In this document: positions 1 to 9,770 of the stretch, piece after piece
Position numbering within the stretch: the first letter of the stretch is position 1
How the letters are laid out: each line of letters opens with the position of its first letter
Assembly: GCA_029964075.1 (NCBI GenBank)
Contig: CM057138.1
Coordinates: forward strand, 5,512,932-5,576,931
DNA: 64,000 bases
Direction: 5' to 3'
Source of the DNA: Patiria pectinifera
Taxonomy: Eukaryota > Echinodermata > Asteroidea > Valvatida > Asterinidae
Notes under the pieces: generated by a model
Databases searched by the model: none
What the model was told of the DNA's origin: nothing
The model's input: only the letters and a program-made list of their open reading frames with translations
Translations under genes and position numbers: made by a program

Positions 1-1376
1 GTGTACCTTCTGCCTAGTCTGTGTGAGATAGATGGTGCTCTTGCACGCACATGATGGCCCTGACATTGAAATTAAGGATTTCCCATTTGTTGAACATCAC
101 AATGCAAACTTGACCTCGATAATGCAAGTCTGTCTGCCCTCCCGTCAGGGCGATAAAACTGACACAGGGTCTCAAGTAGGAGCTGGCTAAGGTGAGTCAT
201 AGTCCACAGGTGTGCATTCCAACGTTTGTTACCAACAAACTAACTAACTAACTAACTGAGTACTTGTAGAGCTGCTATCCGCAGCTAAAAATTAAAGTGG
301 CCCGAAATGTCAGTCTTCGCAAAGACAGAGGAACAAGAAACAAACATGTAGGGGACACACAAGCATTCAGGGTTGGAAAGAGAAACACAAAAGAGGGATA
401 AAGGGCAGGGGGAAGACCAGTGTAGGTGAAGATCAAAGGGGATAAGGGAACAAAGATGTGTGATGGGAAAGGACCAAGAGGGGGTAGACAGAAGAGATGA
501 TGCAGAAGGAGGTGATGATGATGATGATCATTATCATTATCATCAACTGATATGTTAAGCAGATATGGCGTCCTGCAGTTTGATATACAGTTCTGTCATA
601 TTATTAAATATAATTATATATTATTGTATAAAATCAAATATCTTAATCAGTGGGTAAAAATAACACAGAAAATTGCCTTTATACAGAATCGCACTCCAGA
701 GGCTTATATCTTTGGCACAATTAAGTGCATGTATCACCAGAAAGAGAACCCTCAAAATGAATACTGCTTCACATCAATCCAAGCATGTTGATCTAGGAGA
801 TGCACAGAGTCTATGCTAGCTGTGTTGTATAAAGTTGGTAGGGGAAAAAGTCTTTGGGAATGATGCAGGTAATGCACCTGGTATTTTTTGCATATATCAA
901 TCCCACTTCTGACACCATGTTACGGGTTCTTATCCAGGATTGAGGCCTCGACAGATGACACATATCCAGACAGGATTTTCACCAACTACTGTGTTGTATT
1001 CTAGAACAATCGATGACTGCATGAATGGCCAGACTGTTTCCCGCTCCCCCTAAAGATATGGGCATTTTCAAGTCCAAAGGACAATGGGGTCAGGGAACCA
1101 GACTACACGTATGGCCTTACACATATCACAAATCATAGGAGGGCGCTATATAGCTTTGGCAGTGTACGAGTGAGCCCTTTTTCCGGAACACCTGCGGTAT
1201 ATGAGCAGAATTCATTTATAAAAGAACTTTTTGAAATGTGTAGCATGAAGAGTCCTCAACCAATGATAATTCAAAGTCTTAATACTTGGCAAAAACATGC
1301 AGATTGTGCAGAATCGTATGCAAAGCACTTGATCATGCCAAATATTTATATTAGTTTTAAAAGGAACTGAACTTAC
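1..1376. other. Partial intron 22 (left edge of window)
   Basis: No Gly-X-Y exon found. Contains a TAAC microsatellite at 238-257 and a GAT/ATC microsatellite at 512-544, preceded by purine-rich sequence (350-500). Confidence 0.7.
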
Positions 1377-1430
1377 CAGATCTCCCTTGAGACCTATGCT
1401 TCCTTTCAAGCCAGGCATGCCCTCCCTGCC
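1377..1430 (-). CDS. Collagen exon 22: main helix, 54 nt (last exon in window)
   Basis: 18 residues, GREGMPGLKGSIGLKGDL (691-708). Acceptor ccccag, donor gtaagt. The next exon should be off the left edge; the vertebrate pattern predicts 108 nt. Confidence 0.95.
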
Positions 1431-1565
1431 CTGGGGAATAAGAAAAATGATAACTATATTGTATCGTCTCGCTGTGCAACATTTTACGTTATTTTTCAAA
1501 CCTTTCTCAACAGCAACACTTTAGTCATTTTCTTATTTTGTAAGATTAGTATTTAACTCTTGTAT

Positions 1566-2065
1566 TTAACTCTTTAAGCGCCAAAGTCATACATGAACGA
1601 GGTATATTTGTTAGTTCGAAATCGCCAACCTCATACATGTACGAGGTAATGTTCGTACTTAAAATCGCCAAACCTCGTACATGTACGAGGTAGAGTAAGC
1701 ATGTTATCACAAGGGGGCGCTCTCGCTCTTTCTAATAATATCATTTTCATTCAGTTACGACCTGTATTTATTTGTTTCATTCAAGTTCTTGCGAGAGGGC
1801 GCAGCACTGACACTCGTATTTTCTGCAAAAAGTGCAGAATTCCCCTGTGTGCAGGATAGTGTTTCAGGGTGTATCACTATGTATGTGACTATACTATTGA
1901 CTTTCCAATATACCAAGGATGTACCAGAGAGCAACAACAACAAATTTAGCCAGCAAAACTTATTTCCTTTTTTTTTTATAGAATTTTGAACAGTTAACAA
2001 AAACGCTCGAAGTTGGGCACTTTAGGGTTAAACTTTTCAAATTTCGCGGGCACTGAAAGAGTTAA
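1566..2065. mobile_element. TTAA-flanked MITE (piggyBac-like) carrying ACATGTAC palindromes
   Basis: Ends are inverted: TTAACTCTTTAAGCGCC at 1566 and GGGCACTGAAAGAGTTAA ending 2065, both in TTAA, as piggyBac insertions have. Inside the left end a cgcca..cctcgtacatgtacgagg unit occurs three times (about 1579-1691); the third copy holds a perfect 20-bp palindrome at 1672-1691. No transposase ORF. Confidence 0.6.
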
Positions 2066-3004
2066 GCATTAAACACCCCCATTGACTGAATAGAACAAAC
2101 CTGATGCAATTGATAACAAAAAAGATAACCATTGGAGAACTAGTCCATGTATCATAGTGCCAGTTGCACCACGAAGTGACGCATCATATGCACGAAGTCC
2201 ATAGACGATACGTCACTTTGTGGTGCACCTGATGAACACAGTCAGTTAAGCCATAGTTTGTTTCATAAGTCATATACTAAACCACTGCAAAATGGTCGTG
2301 AAAGAAGCGAGGCATTCTGGCAAAACGAGACAGAACTGGGCAGAGGTTGAAATGCGGGTCAGTGGGTATTAGGAAAGAGACTCAAATTCTCCTTACAATA
2401 AACTGTTTGTTGCACTTCAATTGGACATTCCGTTTGCATGTTATGGCTATTTAAAGATTGCTTTCATGGTCATGTCAAAAAAGTAAACATACAAATCAAA
2501 AGGCCTTTAACTTTTCAAATTTTTTTGTTGTGAAAATGAATAAAATAACCATTTTTCCCCCTTTAATACTCTTTCATTCCACAATGTTTATACTATTTCT
2601 TAAAAACATGTGTAGTAGACATGTTTTTTGGTTAACTTGTTAATTTTATAGTATCATTTGTTTATTTATTCATTTTTTTGCTGTTATGCGCCTGTGTACA
2701 TTGAATGGAATGGGTGCAATATAAATCAATAAATTATTATTATTATTATTGTTATTATTATTATTGAAGATTACAAATATCAAACAAATCTGAAAATCAA
2801 CAACAAAAAAATCACCTTTCATTTCTCATTTTGCCAGAACGCCTCACATAATGTCATTATCAAAATGTTGAGCATCGTCAAATGTTGCCCAACTAAAGCA
2901 ATGCATGTTTAACATCAGTTACGACACTGCATAAAGTTTTGTGAAACTAGCTGCAAAAAGGCTCCCTTGATTTTGAGCAAGCATCCCGTGGGAAACTTGA
3001 AAAC

Positions 3005-3187
3005 TTACCAGCCAGCCGACCCAAACAAGCTCGGGGGTTGAGTGGTAAGGCATCTGCGCTAGTAAGCAGGAGATCGTGGGTTCGAGTCCCACCCGAGTGA
3101 TATTTTCTCACAGTCACTCAGGGGCAACTCTCAGTATACATTGTTTACAAAATACGTCGGTGAAGGGCAAAACCCAATATTGAATAA
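3005..3187 (+). mobile_element. tRNA-derived SINE (family S1), ends beside the exon 21 donor
   Basis: A tRNA-like head at 3028-3099 has an A-box-like ggttgagtggtaagg, an anticodon-arm-like stem, and a perfect B box ggttcgagtcc (3079-3089) in a GTGGG/CCCAC T-stem. The acceptor stem has a mismatch and the anticodon loop is 8 nt, so it is unlikely to be a working tRNA. The body ends cgtcggtgaagggcaaaacc, shared with the minus-strand copies at 14.5-15.0 kb. Confidence 0.7.
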
Positions 3188-3193
3188 ACTTAC

Positions 3194-3292
3194 CGAAGAT
3201 CCCTTCGAGCCGGGAACACCTCTGAAACCGTCGATACCTTTGATTCCCCTGGGACCTGCGAAACCTTGCAAACCTTGTGGTCCCATGGGTCC
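3194..3292 (-). CDS. Collagen exon 21: main helix, 99 nt
   Basis: 33 residues (658-690), from [10 protein letters not shown] through [13 protein letters not shown] to [24 protein letters not shown] is a basic stretch aligned with the region reported to bind heparin in human alpha1(V); conservation of that function is inference. Acceptor acag, donor gtaagt; a SINE ends within about 10 nt of this donor. Confidence 0.95.
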
Positions 3293-4475
3293 CTGTACGA
3301 GAACGGAAAGCAAAGGTACGAAACAGTTAATTTGAAAGAGACTTCGTCAGCGTTCTAAACGTGCTTCCAGAACTACGGCTACGTTTATTGTCAGCATGTG
3401 CCCATGTTTTTGCAACTGGCAAAGACCTAGACCTACAATCCTGGCCAAATCTCGCTGGGCCCCCAACCCCCCAGCCTCCGCTCAATGTTGTCTCTCATTG
3501 CGCGGTGTGTGCTCCAACCACTGAAGAGAACAACATTGACCGGGGGAGCGGGGGAGTTGGTGACCGTTGGAGGCTAAGGTTATTTTCAAGTGTCCCAACT
3601 ATTTTGGCCGGGATTGTAGCTCTAGACACTATATTCGGATAAAGCCTTACTGCGTACCGAGACTCTAGAAAAGACTCATTAAAAATCGTAATTTTTTTTT
3701 ATTTTTTATTAAATGGAACAAACGTTCTGTTTTTTTCTAATTCAATTTTTAATAGTCTTTATTGTATTTTTGTAATTTGTAAAGGTATAATGGATTATAC
3801 AAAACCCAGTTTGATTTAGAAAGTTTAGAACAAATTCACTCACTGTTTTTTGACCATTTAGGAAGATATGGCCCCATTTTTATCCTCTTTTGTTTAGCAA
3901 AAACAAATTTTTTTAACAACAATCTGTGGAATTCTGTACAGCAAAAAGTTGAAATTTACTTGCCATCAAGCTAAATGAGTCATTTGTCGACCCTGATCAT
4001 TTTTTTTTACAGATTTGAAAAGAACACAATCTCAGCATTACTGCTGTGAAAACAGCATGCTGATACCATCTTTAGTTCAAAAATTATGGGAGTCGGAACA
4101 CAAATGTGATGAAGTGATGTGATGAAGTGGTCCTATTTTGGCTTGAATCTCCAAATGAAAATTCCTGACAAACGACTCATTTAGCTTGATCGCATCACAT
4201 TTTTGAATGTACAGCAAGTGAAACTCTCACTGAAATGGGAATTCAAATAAATGAAGACATTCTTTCAAAAAATTGATACATCCATATGAAAAAAGTGAAA
4301 AAGCTGCATGATTATGTAAACTTGCAGAGCATGCAAAGTATAACAGCTGTTACACATTCTTTGCTTTATTGTTTTTTTTAAATTGTGTTTATAGGATTCC
4401 AAAAGGTAACGAAATGGCATTTATTGTGTATTGGAAACAAACCCTTCAAATAAAATCATTAAACACAATGCTTAC
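3293..4475. other. Intron 20 (1.18 kb)
   Basis: AT-rich, with T-runs at 3690-3740. The phrase aaatgagtcgtttgtc.. appears inverted around 3972 and 4160 (gctaaatgagtcatttgtc and gacaaacgactcatttagc), suggesting a degraded inverted-repeat element at about 3970-4185. No exon. Confidence 0.6.
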
Positions 4476-4520
4476 ATCATCTCCTTTGGGGCCAGATGGT
4501 CCATCTTGCCCAGGAAAACC
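4476..4520 (-). CDS. Collagen exon 20: main helix, 45 nt
   Basis: 15 residues, GFPGQDGPSGPKGDD (643-657), five triplets. A 45-nt exon between two 99-nt exons is the vertebrate fibrillar pattern at this point. Acceptor acag, donor gtaagc. Confidence 0.95.
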
Positions 4521-4621
4521 CTGTAACAAAAGCAAATAAATGAAACATGTGGATAACTTAAATAGCTAAAATATATGCTCTTATTTAATGAATCTTATTT
4601 TCAAACTGGCCTTTTCTAAAT

Positions 4622-4907
4622 ATTACAAACAAGGGCCGATCCAGGGCCCCCCCCCCCAAAAAAACAAATCCAATTTTGTGTGTGTGTGTAATTTCGCAAT
4701 AAAGGCAGGCAATGAGTATACCACCATCTTTTCCTCAAATAACATTGTTTAAAGTGGTCAGAAATCGCCTCAGATCGCATCACAGAGCATGTAGAATCAA
4801 AACCAAACAAAACACGCCGTAATTGTTTTGGACACACTTTTTGGGGACCAAATTTGTTTTGGCCCCCCCCCCAAAAATGGGGTTCTGGATCCACCCTTGA
4901 TTACAAA
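4622..4907. mobile_element. hAT-type MITE with 8-bp target duplication (family H1)
   Basis: Element 4630-4899 with inverted ends CAAGGGCCGATCCAG and CTGGATCCACCCTTG, flanked by the same 8 bp ATTACAAA (4622-4629 and 4900-4907). Interior is C/G homopolymer plus a conserved aagtggtcagaaatcgcctcagatcgc block. 8-bp duplications are typical of hAT transposition. No transposase. Confidence 0.75.
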
Positions 4908-5243
4908 TGGCATGCAGTGGGTTTCAATTTCCAGGGATTGCAGCTGATTGCAGCTACGCGATGTCTCGCATTGAACAGAAGAATAACAGCAACCGCGCGC
5001 GTGCAAACACCCATTCATTCGCCAAATTACAAACCAACTACTAACAGAAATTTCAAAAAATTAGTCGCTTGACTCTAATGGCTTTCTTTTTAATAATGTT
5101 TTCTTCAACATGACAGCATCCCAAAAAGAATAATTTCACAGGAAGTTTATTGCTGTTACTATCTTTAAGCCAAGTTTTTCAACAAGGATTTGGTCAGTTA
5201 CTTTTGGAAAGCTGCAAATGATCTACTCTATACCTTTAAATCA
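4908..5243. mobile_element. Partial copy of MITE family T
   Basis: Shares gcagctacgc.atgtc, caaccgcgcgcg and the end gcaaatgat..ctctatacctttaaa with the copy at 14.0-15.15 kb. The left end is missing. Confidence 0.5.
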
Positions 5244-5260
5244 TATGTTGTTACATTATG

Positions 5261-5966
5261 TCGTCGCTTTGCTCACGAAGTGACAAAAACCTAAAAATTT
5301 GACAAAAGTTCATTCTGAGATAATCGCATTTGAAGTTATTCATTTTTTCAAAAGACATTTCGACCACTTTGCAGTAACAGAATTCAGAATTTTTTGCATT
5401 GTCTGATAGGATATGATTTGCTCTTTGTTAATTCAAAGTTGTTTGTTAAAAATAGTTCGTAATTAAACAGTAATTCATTAATAAAACATTTTTGCACTTC
5501 GTGAGAACATCAAAACTTTGGGTCCCATATTTTGCCAATTACTTTGTACACAGTTTTTGTCACTTCATGGGATTTTTTTCGACGCAACAAACTTATTACT
5601 TTTGAGCGTCACGACAGTTGAGCGCGCGCGCGTCTGTTCTTTTTCAACATCGTTCGCGAGCGCGTGTATGCTCCCATCCTTCCGCGTGTAGACCATTGTA
5701 TAATTTCTGGCCCTGCTCACGAAGTGACTTTTTGTCACTTCGTGAGAACATTTTACACATTTTTACACTTGGTGAAAATGAAAATCACCGATTTCAGGCT
5801 TTTTGTCAATTGTTTGTTTACAATAATCAAGAAAGTAAACAATATTTTGCCTTGAAAGTTGGTCAAATTGTTCCTTGAGACAACTATAATAAAATGGCTA
5901 GTAAAACTCAAAATCGAATAATTATCGATTTTCGAGGTTTTTGTCACTTCGTGAGCAAAGCGACGA
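5261..5966. mobile_element. Inverted-repeat element with CTCACGAAGTGAC motifs
   Basis: Ends are inverted copies of TCGTCGCTTTGCTCACGAAG (about 31 bp match to ..gacaaaaacct). In the centre, ctcacgaagtgac-ttttt-gtcacttcgtgag (5717-5747) forms a 13-bp hairpin with a 5-nt loop. About 706 bp, non-coding; two of the short reading frames inside are chance. Confidence 0.65.
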
Positions 5967-6033
5967 TGTATTAGCATTTGTGTAATGTCTCTTAAATGGT
6001 GTCAAAGACATTGTTAGAGAGTTAATTACTCAC

Positions 6034-6132
6034 CGGAGGGCCATCCGTGCCTGGTACACCGGGAACCCCTGGCTTACCCACAGGCCCCTGTACACCAGGG
6101 CCACCCATAGAACCCTGAGGTCCCATTGAACC
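6034..6132 (-). CDS. Collagen exon 19: main helix, 99 nt
   Basis: 33 residues (610-642), from [10 protein letters not shown] to GVPGTDGPP. The GKPG.PG.PG.DGPP end matches the same helix segment of vertebrate type V chains (from memory). Acceptor gtag, donor gtgagt. Confidence 0.95.
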
Positions 6133-6483
6133 CTACACAGATAAAAGAAAGAAAAGAATTGAAACTCACGATAAATAACAAATTGAAAAAAATGCCAGTA
6201 AGGGGAGTACACTCTAGAAACAACTTAGTCAAAATATTGACTGGTTTTTTTAGTTGACTTGGAATTAAGTTAAACATGCAAAGTTTCATATTATGGCTAG
6301 AAAAAGTAGTTGGGTTTGACTCCAGTCTTAGTTATTTGCATAACTATTTTTCCAAAAGTCAATAATACTGACTGGAAAAATCTAGATAGATTGACTGATT
6401 TTCAGTTGCACCCAGCTGACCCTGAACGGCTAGTCAAATTGAACTGGTTTCTAGTCAAATCTGACTAATGGTTTTTTAGAGTG

Positions 6484-6722
6484 TAAGGTTGGCATGGCGG
6501 TACTTTCCTCACATTCAACCACAGTGAGCCGAATTGGATTCCTCCTGGGGCCAATATGTGGATTGGGTTTTCAGTCCCTACCTGATTCCGTGGCCTTCCC
6601 CCGGAATATTCTTCTGGGGTTTTCCTCCCTCATCTAAAACTGTAATTTCTTCACATTGTCTTCTCTTTACTGGGCCCCATGGGAGACCAGTGGATTCCAC
6701 TGAATGGGCTTCCCAGTTAAAA
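6484..6722 (+). mobile_element. SINE family S2, degraded copy
   Basis: Shares ggattgggttttcagtccct, ttcttctggggttttcctcc and ctctaaaac.gtaattt with the better copy at 59153-59430. The tRNA-like head (gtaaggttggcatggcggtac) has lost its B box. Confidence 0.55.
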
Positions 6723-7059
6723 TAAGAACTAAACACAATTATTACCTGCTGTAGGATAGTCACTTTACAAAAGAGAGTTCCATAAACTGATACAATAGCC
6801 CAAGACTTGATGACACAGAAATTGATAAAAAATCCTAAAATTACCAGGGATATTTTAAGTTTAGATGTCTTTGGTGACCTGGACACTTCATATGGTGTAT
6901 CCTCAAAATTCTCCCAAGTTGTATGCTACGGTAGCGGATGAAGAGGGGGTGCAGCTGACACTTTCACTATTTTCTTGTATTTTTAAGTACGTCTTGTCTT
7001 TTTACTGTTTCTTCTGCTGTCAACTAGTTATTTAATCACTTCAAAGACAGACATTTTCA

Positions 7060-7460
7060 CCCACATGATCCAAGATATGTATGTACGGGTTTCGCCTCCA
7101 TTTTCGGCACCTCCATTTTGGTCCAGCCCCCCGCCCTTGCTCTGCCAAATATCGACTCACTCTGACGCCTCGTCACACCCATTCCCTGTTCTAGTTTCTG
7201 AGGCGCTCCTCAAATTTTTCCCTCGTATTGCCTCTCTTTGGAACTCCCTGCCTAAATTTTGCTTCCCTTCTTTCACTATTCAAACAAAATGTGAACAGGT
7301 ACATTCTGTCACTGTGACTGCTTCCATTCCTTTCTTATTCATTTTAATTTGTAGCACACATCTTTCGTGTTGCCTCGACCTTGCATTTGGGCGAATCCTA
7401 ACCACCCCCAACCCTTCAAACTCCTACTGCATGTTTTGTTGGAATCTGTTAGAGTGAGGA
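7060..7460 (+). mobile_element. LINE remnant (C-terminal end of a reverse-transcriptase ORF)
   Basis: A short + frame reads FFPRIASLWNSLPKFCFPS, close to the FFPRTIRLWNSLP motif near the end of many non-LTR retrotransposon ORF2 proteins. The flanking reading frame (7065-7457) shows no other RT motifs, so only the tail is left. Confidence 0.5.
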
Positions 7461-7677
7461 CTGCACTAGTAAACTGATTATGCTTTACATGGGGTCAGGC
7501 ATACCACCAATAATCAGAGTCCAACAGTTTGGGTGTTGAGCTTTCCATATTGTGTTGGATTTTGCAAGAATGAGGGAGGCTCCTGGTAAATCACTCAAGG
7601 GGGTTAGGGTAAATAAAAAAAAAATCAAATTTGCAAAGATCCCATCTTTGAACGAAAATGTGTGGACGTCTACTTAC

Positions 7678-7776
7678 CGCTGATCCTTGCTTTCCTGGCA
7701 TACCAGGATTACCGGGCATACCTGCAATGCCCATGGCACCTTTGGGCCCAAAAGGACCAGGGTCTCCAATGGCACC
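7678..7776 (-). CDS. Collagen exon 18: main helix, 99 nt
   Basis: 33 residues (577-609), from GAIGDPGPFGPKG to GMPGKQGSA, eleven uninterrupted triplets; Met-rich in the middle (GAMGIAGMPGNPGMPG). Acceptor tgcag, donor gtaagt-like (gtaagta). Confidence 0.95.
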
Positions 7777-8064
7777 CTGCAAATAAAAATAGAAATCCAA
7801 ATTCTTTTACAAATTGATAAGAATACAAAAAAGAGAAGATTTTTGATAAGAGCAAGTGTGCTGTTGCACCATTTGACGAGAAAGCTCTTTTGAGAGTTTG
7901 TGTGGTTCTGAAAGAGCTGGGGCAATCAACATTTTCCTTGTCACACAGTGCATTCACAAACGTAATCTTATTGTAGACTTATAAACTACGTAAACCTTCA
8001 AATTTTATCCAAGTATTTTGACTTTTTTTTCCATCTGTTGAAATCCATTTCTGAAATAGCTTAA

Positions 8065-8369
8065 TTAACCCTGCCAGACGCAGCACAGTGCATCAGGTGG
8101 AAAAGTCTGGTGCACTTTGATGGAAAATGCTACCAACACCAGTGCAGAAACCGGCCACTTCTGAGACACTGAGACCTAGTCCCATAGAACAATGCCCGAG
8201 TTGTATCCTGCTGCGTTGGGGGACCACAGACTCTGAGGCAGTTTGGCCTCGAGACTTTTGACCTGATGGATCTTGCTATACTGGGCAGGCTTGTCACCTA
8301 GACAAGTGTTGCATGTTGCTGCTTTTGGCAGGGGTTTCTAGCCAAAATACCCTGGAGGGTTAGGGTTAA
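8065..8369. mobile_element. TTAA-flanked MITE
   Basis: Begins TTAACCCTGCCAGACGC and ends CTGGAGGGTTAGGGTTAA, a TTAACCCT inverted end as in piggyBac-like elements. 305 bp, non-coding. Confidence 0.45.
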
Positions 8370-8759
8370 GATGTGAATAAACTAGTGAGTGTTCTTTTCC
8401 ACGTCCATGAATATACCAAAATCTGTGGTGTTAAAAGTTGGAATTGATCTTAAGTACCAAGAAAATGTTGACTCCGTACTTTGAATACGGACAAAAATAT
8501 GAGTAGTTGGACTCACAGGTGACACAATTATGCAAGAGACATATTCGTGTGTTTTTGTTTTGTTTTGTTTGTTTCCCTTTTTCGATTGAGAAGTGAATAT
8601 AAAAGACATTCTTTAAGAGGGTGGTACATACTGGGCTTGAAATTGGGCTTCACTCTACTGGAGCAAATAATAACCATTTCATGTTCGTTTCAAGTTTGTT
8701 GTACATTGTAACTATTTTTATTGGAGAATAATAATAGTAAAACATCCCCAAAGACTTGT

Positions 8760-9240
8760 GCCCTAACCCAATATTCCCTTGACCTTTTTCCACAAATTCC
8801 GGTATGTTTACTAATTAGACCACGAGCAAAAAATATAATCTCATTGCGACGATAAAATTTTGCCTGTAAAGGGGGGCTGTGACATTAGGGAGATCTCCCT
8901 AATGACCGATGTCTCCCATCGTGCGAAGAAATTACGATAACGTGTCTCCTTAATGGTGCCATTACATATACATTGTATAATAATTACAGGAAATGGGTTA
9001 TTTGGGTACATGTCCTTAGACTTGTGCACAAAATGCTTCCATCTTTAATGTCACCTCACTCCAATTTTACCTTATCCTACCCCCACGCATTTTGGTATAT
9101 TTATGTTTTGGACCACAAGCAATCGATCTAGTCTATTTGTGACCAAAAAAATTTGCCTCTAAATAGGAGCTGTGGCATGAAGGAAACATTGAAATGTCTC
9201 CTTAATGTCCGGTGTCTCCCCAAGGTCTAATTTACAGGTA
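8760..9240. repeat. Two-copy tandem duplication (period about 300 bp), diverged
   Basis: The blocks gaccacgagcaa..aattttgcctgtaaa..ctgtgacat..ccgatgtctccc and gaccacaagcaa..aatttgcctctaaa..ctgtggcat..ccggtgtctcccc occur in the same order about 300 bp apart. Confidence 0.5.
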
Positions 9241-9671
9241 TAATAAACAGCACTTATAAGGCGCACTTTATCTGCAAGACATTTAAAGGGGCCGGTCAAG
9301 ATGGACGAAGAAACTCAAGTTTGTGTTTGGGGAGGAAAGGCCAGTAAGAAAAGGTATGTTTTGAGTTGCCGCTGAAACTTTGCAATGTCATGTTCTCCTC
9401 TGAGATAATCGAAAGGTGAATAAATTAGGCGAGGGGCAATGCTAGATAAAGTCTGTCTGCATAACTGGGTAGTCCAGTCCGGGGAACAAGGAGACTATCA
9501 CTGGTTGACCTCAGACCCGACCTGACAGAGTGGGGTTGCAGTGTCTTGAATGCGAGGAAGAGGGTTCTTGAGCTGAATTCTGTGTTTAACTGGTAACCAA
9601 TGTATAGCCAGTCATGCGACTGGGTATTTAGAACCCAGTGGTAGGGTAAGGTAGTTTTTAGAAGTACTCAC

Positions 9672-9770
9672 CGGCATTCCCATGGGTCCCGGCATACCTC
9701 TCTGTCCAGTCTGCCCAGGTGGACCCGTTGGGCCGGTCATACCATACTCCCCTTGATCACCATCGTCGCC
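9672..9770 (-). CDS. Collagen exon 17: main helix, 99 nt
   Basis: 33 residues (544-576), eleven triplets from GDDGDQGEYGMTG to GMPGPMGMP. 99 = 45+54. Acceptor tgcag, donor gtgagt. Confidence 0.95.

Larger units (their letters stand above)
1431..3193. other. Intron 21 (1.76 kb)
   Basis: Holds the TTAA element (1566-2065), a hairpin at 2163-2227 (caccacgaagtgacg paired with cgtcactttgtggtg), an ATT microsatellite at 2735-2765 and a SINE at 3005-3187. Nothing recognised in 2270-2730 or 2770-3000. Confidence 0.75.
4521..6033. other. Intron 19 (1.51 kb)
   Basis: Almost entirely mobile DNA: hAT MITE (4622-4907), family T remnant (4908-5243) and the CTCACGAAG element (5261-5966) lie nearly end to end. 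Confidence 0.8.
6133..7677. other. Intron 18 (1.55 kb)
   Basis: Contains the S2 SINE (6484-6722) and LINE tail (7060-7460). 6220-6480 has a repeated actgg..tctagtcaaattgactg motif in both orientations, probably another decayed element. 7480-7610 resembles 22650-22835. Confidence 0.65.
7777..9671. other. Intron 17 (1.9 kb)
   Basis: Holds the TTAA MITE (8065-8369) and the 300-bp duplication (8760-9240). At 9301-9354 a short + frame, ATGGACGAAGAAAC.. reading MDEETQVCVWGGKASKKR, runs into a gtatgt; it is probably chance. Nothing else recognised. Confidence 0.6.

Noticed and set aside
3028-3099. Apparent tRNA gene (anticodon-loop AGT-like)
   Set aside because: 8-nt anticodon loop, acceptor mismatch, a SINE body attached, and a degraded sister at 27.1 kb.
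9301-9354. Short frame MDEETQVCVWGGKASKKR before a gtatgt
   Set aside because: Too short, opposite strand to the host gene, and no partner exon found.
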